From: Saussurea involucrata
Lineage: Eukaryota; Streptophyta; Magnoliopsida; Asterales; Asteraceae
Reading direction: 5' to 3'
NCBI GenBank assembly: GCA_033807775.1
Contig: CM066327.1
Location: forward strand, 93,208,295 to 93,272,294
Length of the DNA: 64,000 bases
Numbering within the stretch: position 1 is the stretch's first letter; the number at the start of each line of letters is the position of its first letter. The notes beneath the pieces were generated by a model. It had not been told where the DNA came from. It worked only from the letters and a program-made list of their open reading frames with translations, and did no database searches. Positions 45,920 to 53,767 of this stretch are shown here, piece after piece. Position numbers and translations under genes: made by a program.

Positions 45920-46938
45920 GTTATTCATGTGTAGAGCTGAATGATAATACTGACACATGACTTAAAACAGATGCTGTGCTTAAATTGAGAATTTTGACTT
46001 TTGGATAATTCAGTCCAAAACTCGATCTGAATGTGATTATGGATTTCTGATTCATACAGATCAATTTGTTGATTTTGAAGATTTTTTTTGAAAAAGTTCT
46101 GTTTACTGTGGGGTTATCGAACTCATAGATGTGAGTGTTTTAAGTAGAAAACATTTCCATAGAATGTGTTCAGAATCACATTTTGAGCAACCCTGCAAAT
46201 TTTGGTTGAAAAATTCTGATTTTTGAGCAAGTTATGGTGATTTGAAGTTCAGAATGTTCAAAAATCACAAAATCCAAACATATTTCTAAGGCATTTTCTC
46301 TGGATAGTTTTATCAGAATTCTGACTCTGTTACTCAGAAGTTCTAACTCTACTACTCAGAATTCTGACTCAACTAATCAGAATTCTGACTCTGATACTTA
46401 GAATTTTGAGCAAGTTACTCAGAATTCTGACTCTTCTAATCAGAATTCTGACTCTACTACTCAGAATTTGTTTTTTTTTTATATCTAATGAGGAATCATC
46501 GTAGATGATTACCAAAATCTCTTGATTTTGCAGGATTATCTTGATTTCAGAGGAAGTATTGACTCAAAATTTGATCTGATTGTTTCAAGATAAAGTTCAA
46601 AACCCGTGCTTCAACGTTTTAGGTTTTTGAACATATCAGTTCAAAACCCGTACTTAAATGACTATGGCTTCTGAATAATTCAGTTCAGGACCCGTAGTTC
46701 AGAGACTAAGACTTCTAAACAAATCAGTTTAGAACTCATATTTCTCAGGTGATATCCTTAACTGTCATATTTTTATGTTTCAATGAACAAGTGGTAAAAG
46801 ATAACATTGCATTATGTTTTATTTCTATTGCTTTGAAAGTTTAAATCTTAACAAATTTAATTCAATGAGATGAATTTTTTTAATGAATAAAATGTGTGTC
46901 AAGGGTGATTTTACAAGTATTTTTGTATTATCTGAGTT
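45908..46938 (+). other. Noncoding stretch of E/F before D
   Basis: No gene; all pol domains are absent. It contains the 21-bp array at 46313-46470 and phrases such as CAGTT-A-AACCCGTA (46600-46740). It ends at GAGTT (46934-46938), the left target duplication of D. Confidence 0.6.
46313..46470 (+). repeat. 21-bp tandem array of the palindrome TCAGAATTCTGA
   Basis: Perfect 12-bp palindromes TCAGAATTCTGA start at 46313, 46356, 46377, 46419 and 46440. Imperfect copies start at 46334, 46398 and 46461. Consecutive starts are 21 bp apart (one step is 22). The intervening nine bases vary (CTCTACTAC, CTCAACTAA and similar). Related words recur in the E LTR. Confidence 0.9.
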
Positions 46939-47588
46939 TGTTGGGAACTGAAGATATGCTAAGTATGGTTAGTACTGCCAAGACAATTTTACTACTGCCA
47001 GTTCTTCATTAAATACTGCTTATGTGAAGTTACTACTGCTAGACACAGTTACTACTGCAAGTCAAGGTTAGTACTGCTGGTGCATAATTGAATATCTGTT
47101 AGTACTGCTCATGAAGAATGAAGGTTAATACTGCTGACTTGATAAGTTTGGTATGCGATACTTTTGGAGACAAAGAAGGAATTGATCAAGATATGTTTAA
47201 CGAAGATTCAGAAGATCAATTTACTTTTGGTAGTTATCTTGTAATTATTTGTGTATAAATAGACTTCAATAGATAGCTATTAGATGTGACGTGAGAGTTT
47301 CAATGTATACATTCTGCAAAAGATATTCTGAGAGAAGATATTGATTCAAGAGAGAATTAACCTCAAGGTTGAAGAACCCTATTTCTAGAGAAGTAGAAGT
47401 CATCTTGTTGAGCCTGTTCAACAAGATTGAGGTTTGGTTGTTAATATTGTGATTCGAAACAGTGAATACAAAAAGTGGTGAATTTTCTGTTACATTGTTC
47501 TTGATTGTGAGAATTAAAGTTCTTTTCCGCAGATTCTTTAATTCTGAATTCTAAGTGTTTGTTGTCTTGTTAAGATTCGATCCTGACA
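46939..47588 (+). repeat. 5' LTR of element D, 650 bp
   Basis: TGTTGGGAACTG to GATCCTGACA. The U3 part carries GTTACTACTGC, GTTAGTACTGC and GTTAATACTGC words. A TATA box (TATAAATAG) is at 47254-47262. Confidence 0.97.
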
Positions 47589-47590
47589 AG

Positions 47591-47602
47591 TGGTATCAGA
47601 GC
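47591..47602 (+). promoter_or_regulatory. Primer-binding site of element D
   Basis: A perfect TGGTATCAGAGC, two bases after the LTR. The gag ATG follows only 28 bp later, so almost no leader is left. Confidence 0.92.
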
Positions 47603-47630
47603 TTGTGTTTCTTAGAATTCTACAATCATT

Positions 47631-49307
47631 ATGGAAAATTCTATTGAATCAAACAGTACTTTTGATTGGAGTGATCAAGCAGAAGAGGCAATCCAGAATC
47701 ATGCACTCATGGCAGAAGTCTCAGATATTCCTACGGAGGTAAAATCTAATCTCTGTTCTCAATCTTGTATAGACACTGTTAAAAGGTATAGAGATCACAA
47801 TCAGGGAATGTGTGATGACCTTAAGAGATTAGAAAAGGACATAAGAGATTATGTATTGATTGTTGAGAGGTTTGAAGAACAAATTAAGGCTTTTCAAGCC
47901 AATGAACTTCAACACTCATATGATACAAACTACTGGAAGTGGGAAAAGGGTGGTCTGGAGTTCCAACTGAAAGAGTCTAGGGAAGAGTGTGAGAAACTAA
48001 AAGGAGAGCTTGAAAAAGTTAAACTTGATGTAGAAAAGTTTACTTGTGCCTCCAAAGTCATGGACAACATAATCAATGCTCAAGTCCATAGTAAGTTGAA
48101 ACCAGGAATAGGGTACAATGCCACACCCCCACCCTACAATAACAACTACATCCCTCCTAAGTTAGACCTATTAGAAACCAAGGATAGGAAGGACTTACCT
48201 AAAGGAGCCACTGAAGTAGTCCCATTAGATGCAGTTGTTGTTGAAGATGGATCTGATGGGGAAGATTCTAAGAAGGACAGTGATGAGATCCCATTAGAAA
48301 ATCACAACAAGACTAATGAGGAAGGTGGAAGGAGTAAGGAGATGAAAAGGACTGTAAAAGGAAAGAAAGTTCATTACACACAGACCAAAGTTGTGAACTC
48401 TAATACTTGTAAACAGTGTTCTTGCAGGAAATCTAAAGAGAACAAGCCCCAAAAACATGATAATCAGAGGGGAAATCAAAGGAACTGGAATAACCACTGG
48501 GCACTAAGGCAAGGAGTTGATCTGCAAAAGATTAACAGACCAAAACCTTGCTTTATTTGTGGAAAGTTGAACCATCTTGCCAAATACTGTTACTTTAATC
48601 CTATTAACCAAAAGAGAAGTTTACAAAGAAGTTTTCAAAAATCCTCCGGTTATAGGAAGCCTGCAAAGAAAAATGTGGCCAAGAAACAAGATAAACCCAA
48701 AAGCCACATAAAGAAAACGACTGAAAAGGAATGTGGTACTATGTGGGTTCCAAAAGGCACTAAAAACAATACTGCTGCTAGCAGTGTTAGTACTGCTTCA
48801 AAAGTTGGTGCTGCTAGCAGTGTTAATACTGCTAGTAATCATTCCAAAGTTAGTGCTGCTAGCAGTGTTAATACTGCTAGTAATCATTCCAAAGTTAGTG
48901 TTGCTAGCAGTGTTAATACTGCTAGTAATCATTCCAAAGTTAGTGCTGCTAGCAATGTTAGTGCTGCTAACACTTTTAGTGCTTCTTCTTCAGATAGTAC
49001 TGCTGCTAGCAGTGTTAACTCTGTTAATACTGCTTCTAGCAGAGTTAACTCTGTTAATACTGCTACCTCTGTTAGTACTGCTGATACTGCTGCTAACAAT
49101 ACTGCTGCTCCCAGTGTTAGTACTGCTAGCACTGTTAGTACTTCTGAGGTTAATACTGCTTCTAGTGCTGCTAAACCAATCATATTGACAAAGTACTCCA
49201 GTACTGCAGTACCAAAGGTTGAAAATCTCATCAAAACCAAGTGCAAGTACTTTGATGAGCAAGGGAGACCCAAGACCACTTCGGCTTGGGTTCCCAATAA
49301 AAACTAA
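47631..49307 (+). CDS. gag: Shortened Gag of element D
   Basis: An open frame of 558 codons starting 42 bp after the LTR. The N-terminal part (residues 1-170) is coiled coil; the capsid-like domain normally at the Gag start is missing. One CCHC knuckle, CFICGKLNHLAKYC, is at 48549-48590 and would bind RNA. Residues ~375-520 are low complexity, with a 15-residue unit containing SSVNTASNHSKVS repeated about three times; the underlying DNA is the family word GTTAATACTGC. It ends SAWVPNKN, matching other Sirevirus Gags. The frame is intact in a young element, so it may still be translated. Without the capsid domain it probably cannot assemble particles by itself. Confidence 0.85.
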   Translation: MENSIESNSTFDWSDQAEEAIQNHALMAEVSDIPTEVKSNLCSQSCIDTVKRYRDHNQGMCDDLKRLEKDIRDYVLIVERFEEQIKAFQANELQHSYDTNYWKWEKGGLEFQLKESREECEKLKGELEKVKLDVEKFTCASKVMDNIINAQVHSKLKPGIGYNATPPPYNNNYIPPKLDLLETKDRKDLPKGATEVVPLDAVVVEDGSDGEDSKKDSDEIPLENHNKTNEEGGRSKEMKRTVKGKKVHYTQTKVVNSNTCKQCSCRKSKENKPQKHDNQRGNQRNWNNHWALRQGVDLQKINRPKPCFICGKLNHLAKYCYFNPINQKRSLQRSFQKSSGYRKPAKKNVAKKQDKPKSHIKKTTEKECGTMWVPKGTKNNTAASSVSTASKVGAASSVNTASNHSKVSAASSVNTASNHSKVSVASSVNTASNHSKVSAASNVSAANTFSASSSDSTAASSVNSVNTASSRVNSVNTATSVSTADTAANNTAAPSVSTASTVSTSEVNTASSAAKPIILTKYSSTAVPKVENLIKTKCKYFDEQGRPKTTSAWVPNKN

Positions 49308-49327
49308 TTGATTTATCAGATGTGCAG
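49305..49327 (+). promoter_or_regulatory. Gag stop followed by acceptor-like CAGs, element D
   Basis: TAA is followed by TTGATTTATCAG and, eight bases on, a second CAG. The protease codons (GNQQLKG) start directly after the second CAG. Compare A, B, C and F. Confidence 0.45.
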
Positions 49328-49510
49328 GGCAACCAACAGCTCAAGGGAAAGAGCATCTGGCATGTTGATAGTGGTTGCTCCAGGCACATGACAGGTAACA
49401 TGGCCTGCCTCAAGAATTTCAAAAGAATTGATGGAGGACATGTTGCTTTTGAAAATAATCCTGCAGGAGGTAAGATAAGTGGTAAAAGTAAAGGTGATGT
49501 CAGAAGGTAA
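49322..49510 (+). pseudogene. pol: Protease remnant of element D
   Basis: About 60 codons with IWHVDSGCSRHMTG, the retropepsin active-site region, then a stop. Everything from mid-protease through RNase H has been deleted and the word array follows. Confidence 0.85.
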
Positions 49511-49552
49511 GATGACATTTGAGGATTTAACTAGTAATGCAAAGTGCAAATA

Positions 49553-49986
49553 TAGTTACTACTGCCAGTGCAGAATTACTACTACTAGTGCAGAGTTACT
49601 ACTGCCAGTGTAGAGTTACTACTGCTAGTGCAGAGTTACTACTGCCAGTGTTCTAGTAGTTAATACTGCTAAGTAGTTAATACTGCCCTTGCAGTTAATA
49701 CTGCTAAGTAGTTAATACTGCCCTTGCAGTTAATACTGCTTTGTAGTTAATACTGCAGGTGTGGTTAATACTGCTTTGTAGTTAATACTGCTTTGCAGTT
49801 AATACTGCTCAGTGGTTAATACTGCTAATGCACAGTTAATACTGCTTGTGTAGTTAATACTGCTCAGCAGTTAATACTGCTTGTGCAGTTAATACTGCTT
49901 GTGTAGTTAATACTGCTTAGCAGTTAATACTGCTTGTGTAGTTAATACTGCTCAGTCGTTAATACTGCTTATGTCGTTAATACTGC
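49553..49986 (+). repeat. Tandem array of GTTAATACTGC words
   Basis: By direct reading, 19 exact copies of GTTAATACTGC start between 49659 and 49976. Spacing is almost always 17 or 18 bp (once 20). They are preceded by four GTTACTACTGC copies (49553-49640). The 6-7 bp between words vary (TTGTGTA, CTCAGCA, CCTTGCA and others) while the word does not. It occupies the place of the deleted pol and ends about 155 bp before the accessory ATG. Confidence 0.92.
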
Positions 49987-50141
49987 TTTTGATAATCTAG
50001 GGCAAATACTGCTATAAATACCCATGTTTGCCCGCCAAAGTTCATAACGACTCTTCGCATTAACTTCTTCTCTCTCGTTCTAACCTAGTCTCCCTAGAAT
50101 CTCTGTGTTTTCTTTACAAATCCTCAGGAAGCACAACGATT

Positions 50142-52895
50142 ATGGAGTTTGTCGACGAGCATAATGAGATTGCAATGCTTCAGAAGCCGAAGCAGGCCGA
50201 CGGATTTCATGAAATTGTGGATTTTCTCAAGTCCACTCATATTTCATATGCCCTAACGGTGAGCCCAACCATCTATATCGAACATCAGACGCAATTTTGG
50301 GAGCATGCCACTGTTAGTTTCGAAGAAGGGCAGAAAACCATTCGAACAAGGGTTTGTGATAAACCCTTGAAAGTCACAGAGGAGGTTATTCGCATCTCTC
50401 TTCACTTGGATGATGCCTCAGGTATAACCTCTCTATCTTCTGATGACCTATATTCGACTTTACAAATAATGGGGTATGAAGGTCCCATTGGTATTTTTAA
50501 ATTCTACAAGTCAAAATTTTTCAACCAATGGAGATTTCTTGTTCATACCCTGATGCACTGTATTTCCAAGAAAACTACTGGATGGAGTGAGTTCAGCAGT
50601 CCCATTGCATATGCCTTGGTCTGCTCATCCACTGCCAGAAAGTACAATTTTTCAGCTATGATCTTTAATGATCTTGTATCAAACCTGGAATCCAAAAAGC
50701 GGTTTTATATGTATACAAGGTTTGTTCAAGAAGTGATAACTAAGGAATTGACGGAATTACCTCAGTTTGATGAGGTATATGTACCAAAATCCCCTAAAGG
50801 GAAGGTTTTTTCAAATATGAAAAGACTTCCTAGGGACTCGGAAGGAGTTGACACACCATTGTTCTCTACAATGATGGTTGTGTCCCACACAATTGAAGGT
50901 ATGGCATCAGGGTCAAGGCCCTCATTAGACACACCCATTGATGACCAATCCCAACCTTCCATCTCAAAAGACATCCCTCAGTCCATTCTTGAACGACCCA
51001 CTCCCACAATAACCAAAAGGTTTGAAAGAAGAAAGGTACACAAGGTTCCTTCCCTTGATGTATCTCCTAAGAGCCCGAAGCCTTTAAGCCCTCTGTTGGA
51101 GCATTCTCCAATGGAGAATATCGAAAGGGAAACCACAGGGGTGTCTCCCAACCCCAAGAAGGTGCTCACTAAGGAGAAGATTGAGCATGTGAGTCGCAAG
51201 GCTGCCACTACTTCTGCTAGCAAAGAGAAGGCCAGTGGTAAAATAACTAAGCCCTTCCTCAAGGCAACTCAGGGTGAGAAATCATCCAGAGGTCCCAGGT
51301 GCCAAGAAACCAAGGGGGTAGATAGTGCTTTTGCTAGGCAAGAGACATCTGCTAAAACTTCCAATGATCCTTTAAGGGAGGTAAAAACTCCTAAACAGGG
51401 TGAGGATAGATACACTTATGAGGAATTGATGGATACTATTGCCAATATAAACCTTGATGTCCTAAATCAGCAGCAGGAAATTGAGGAACTCAAAAAGGTG
51501 GTCCTCTATCAAAACTCCCAGATTGAGAAGAATAAGAAGATGATCACAAAGCTACTACACAGAAGGAAGAAAGCACAGTTTGTCCTTAGAAGAAGAAACC
51601 CAACCAATGATGCTCCCAAAAAGGGGGAGTCAGAGGATGAGTTGAACATGGAGAGTGCACAGGAACAGGGGGAGCAAGTGAATGAATTTGCTGAGGAAAC
51701 TACAAAGGAAGCTAAAAATGTTCAAGCAACAGAAACCATAGCAGCAGAAACGACAGCAGCAGAAACTACAACAGCAGCAGAAACCACAGCAGCAGAAACT
51801 GTTAATGCTGCTGAGTTTGAACAAGCAGCAGAAACAGTTAATGCTGCTGAAGGCCAAAAAGAAGAAACAGCAGAAACCTTTGTAGAGGCAGTAGAAACAG
51901 AAAAAGCAGCAGAAACTGAGAAGGAAGCAGTAACTACATCTCAAGCTGAAATTGATGAAGAAGTATACTGGATTGTGAAGAACAGTGTTGAAGCAGCAGC
52001 ATTACATGTTCTAAGAGAAGCAGTAACAGCCATAGCAGCAGAAATGGTTATTGCTGCTGAAAAACTTAAAACAGCTGAACCAACTCCTGAAGCTGTTAAA
52101 ACTCTTAAAAGAACCAAGATGATGTCAAAGAAAAGACCAAGAACCAAGCCCATAACTTCACAGAAGAAAAATGAAAAGAAGCCAAGGGTGGAACCAACTG
52201 CAGAAGAGGCCCAGGAGGAAACAGTGAAAGAAAAATCTGATCCAAAAGTTGCTGAAGAAGAAGTGGCAACTCCATCAGGGCAATCAAGCAATGTACAATC
52301 ACAAACTGATGCCCAATGTGATTTGTATATTACTGTTGTTGACTCTAACCCAATTCAGGCTGAACCAATATCGTCTAAGGCTCCTGAAATCATCTTTTGG
52401 GACACTTTGAAAGATGGTAGAAAGGAGTTCATTAGGATAAAAAGAGCAGATGGAAAATTTGAAGTCTTTTCAACTTGGGGAATAATTGTCAGAACTTGCT
52501 CAAGATCAGACTTAGAAGAGATGTTCAAAGTTGGGATGAGGCTATATGAAAACATGCTGACTGAGCAAGGGATGTCAATCTCTAAAATGGTAGTTGAATT
52601 CTTGTGCCAAATGTTCAAACCTGAAGCAGTTCAGTATAGGATAAACACACAGTTTCAAACCATTACCAACTGGATGCTCTATGAAAACTGTGGAGTATAT
52701 GTCATCTCCCTTGACTCTGCGACTCATGAATACTATCTGGTGGATGAAATATACAAACACAGCATGAAGAGGCTGAAAGGAATGCTACATGCTAAGTTGA
52801 CCTGCAACAAGGATTCAGCAATGGGTAGATTCTTGGTAAAAAGGATTCTCAATCAAAGTCTGGGATTGAATCCTAATCTAGGCATGTATGATTAG
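50142..52895 (+). CDS. Intact accessory (env-position) ORF of element D
   Basis: An open frame of 917 codons. Residues 1-200 form the conserved N-terminal domain (QFW at 51-53; FFNQWRFLVHTLMHC at 126-140; then SSTARKYNFSAMIF). Residues ~210-420 are Ser/Pro/Lys-rich, ~425-490 coiled coil and basic (LLHRRKKAQFVLRRR), and ~510-680 low-complexity Ala/Glu/Thr from GCAGCAGAAAC repeats. The C-terminal domain has RADGKFEVFSTW, CSRSDLEEM and NWMLYENCGVYVIS. I see neither a signal peptide nor a transmembrane helix, so a nuclear or nucleic-acid role is as plausible as an envelope role. It resembles hypothetical proteins common in Asteraceae genomes (from memory). It is the only unbroken accessory gene here. 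Confidence 0.88.
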   Translation: MEFVDEHNEIAMLQKPKQADGFHEIVDFLKSTHISYALTVSPTIYIEHQTQFWEHATVSFEEGQKTIRTRVCDKPLKVTEEVIRISLHLDDASGITSLSSDDLYSTLQIMGYEGPIGIFKFYKSKFFNQWRFLVHTLMHCISKKTTGWSEFSSPIAYALVCSSTARKYNFSAMIFNDLVSNLESKKRFYMYTRFVQEVITKELTELPQFDEVYVPKSPKGKVFSNMKRLPRDSEGVDTPLFSTMMVVSHTIEGMASGSRPSLDTPIDDQSQPSISKDIPQSILERPTPTITKRFERRKVHKVPSLDVSPKSPKPLSPLLEHSPMENIERETTGVSPNPKKVLTKEKIEHVSRKAATTSASKEKASGKITKPFLKATQGEKSSRGPRCQETKGVDSAFARQETSAKTSNDPLREVKTPKQGEDRYTYEELMDTIANINLDVLNQQQEIEELKKVVLYQNSQIEKNKKMITKLLHRRKKAQFVLRRRNPTNDAPKKGESEDELNMESAQEQGEQVNEFAEETTKEAKNVQATETIAAETTAAETTTAAETTAAETVNAAEFEQAAETVNAAEGQKEETAETFVEAVETEKAAETEKEAVTTSQAEIDEEVYWIVKNSVEAAALHVLREAVTAIAAEMVIAAEKLKTAEPTPEAVKTLKRTKMMSKKRPRTKPITSQKKNEKKPRVEPTAEEAQEETVKEKSDPKVAEEEVATPSGQSSNVQSQTDAQCDLYITVVDSNPIQAEPISSKAPEIIFWDTLKDGRKEFIRIKRADGKFEVFSTWGIIVRTCSRSDLEEMFKVGMRLYENMLTEQGMSISKMVVEFLCQMFKPEAVQYRINTQFQTITNWMLYENCGVYVISLDSATHEYYLVDEIYKHSMKRLKGMLHAKLTCNKDSAMGRFLVKRILNQSLGLNPNLGMYD

Positions 52896-52917
52896 GTTTT
52901 GGAAGCATCATCTGAAG

Positions 52918-52957
52918 AACTTGACTTCTTTTCCTAAAAGTCAAGTTAGGGGGAGAT
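52918..52957 (+). promoter_or_regulatory. Stem-loop and polypurine tract of element D
   Basis: A perfect ten-base inverted repeat, AACTTGACTT and AAGTCAAGTT, with a ~10-base loop, ends directly before AGGGGGAGAT and the 3' LTR. Here the hairpin sits beside the tract rather than around it. Confidence 0.75.
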
Positions 52958-53607
52958 TGTTGGGAACTGAAGATATGCTAAGTATGGTTAGTACTGCCAA
53001 GACAATTTTACTACTGCCAGTTCTTCATTAAATACTGCTTATGTGAAGTTACTACTGCTAGACACAGTTACTACTGCAAGTCAAGGTTAGTACTGCTGGT
53101 GCATAATTGAATATCTGTTAGTACTGCTCATGAAGAATGAACGTTAATACTGCTGACTTGATAAGTTTGGTATACGATACTTTTGGAGACAAAGAAGGAA
53201 TTGATCAAGATATGTTTAACGAAGATTCAGAAGATCAATTTACTTTTGGTAGTTATCTTGTAATTATTTGTGTATAAATAGACTTCAATAGATAGCTATT
53301 AGATGTGACGTGAGAGTTTCAATGTATACATTCTGCAAAAGATATTCTGAGAGAAGATATTGATTCAAGAGAGAATTAACCTCAAGGTTGAAGAACCCTA
53401 TTTCAAGAGAAGTAGAAGTCGTCTTGTTGAGCCTGTTCAACAAGATTGAGGTTTGGTTGTTAATATTGTGATTCGAAACAGTGAATACAAAAAGTGGTGA
53501 ATTTTCTGTTACATTGTTCTTGATTGTGAGAATTAAAGTTCTTTTCCGCAGATTCTTTAATTCTGAATTCTAAGTGTTTGTTGTCTTGTTAAGATTCGAT
53601 CCTGACA
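52958..53607 (+). repeat. 3' LTR of element D, 650 bp
   Basis: Same length and ends as the 5' LTR, with about four substitutions (for example AACG for AAGG and TACGATAC for TGCGATAC). It is followed by GAGTT. Confidence 0.97.
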
Positions 53608-53767
53608 GAGTTATATTTGTTTCAACTTTCACTTCTGAAATAAATCGAAAGGTTAGTAAAACATGAATGAAATTATGTTGAATGCTCAATGTTATGTAAA
53701 TTTAGACTTATATAGAATATAATGCTAAAAAAAAGTCGAAATGTCGAAATTTAGACTTTCACTTTAG
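53608..53767 (+). other. Short AT-rich segment of E/F after D
   Basis: No gene. The accessory homology of E begins abruptly at about 53770, so the N-terminal third of that gene was deleted here. Confidence 0.5.

Larger units (their letters stand above)
46939..53607 (+). mobile_element. Element D: young non-autonomous Sirevirus, gag plus accessory ORF only
   Basis: Two 650-bp LTRs differ at about four positions by eye and are flanked by GAGTT (46934-46938 and 53608-53612). Between them are a primer site, a shortened gag (558 codons, open), a 60-codon protease remnant, a tandem word array, and an open 917-codon accessory gene. Integrase, RT and RNase H are absent. It is the youngest insertion in the nest and must have been mobilised by enzymes from elsewhere. 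Confidence 0.95.

Noticed and set aside
48733..49188. 151-codon Leu/Val-rich plus-strand ORF resembling a membrane protein
   Set aside because: It is a shifted reading of the GTTAATACTGCT repeats in D's gag; the correct frame carries the CCHC knuckle and conserved C-terminus.
49553..49986. Possible CRISPR-like repeat-spacer array
   Set aside because: Repeats are 11 bp with 6-7 bp spacers in a plant retrotransposon; there are no cas genes and no prokaryotic context.
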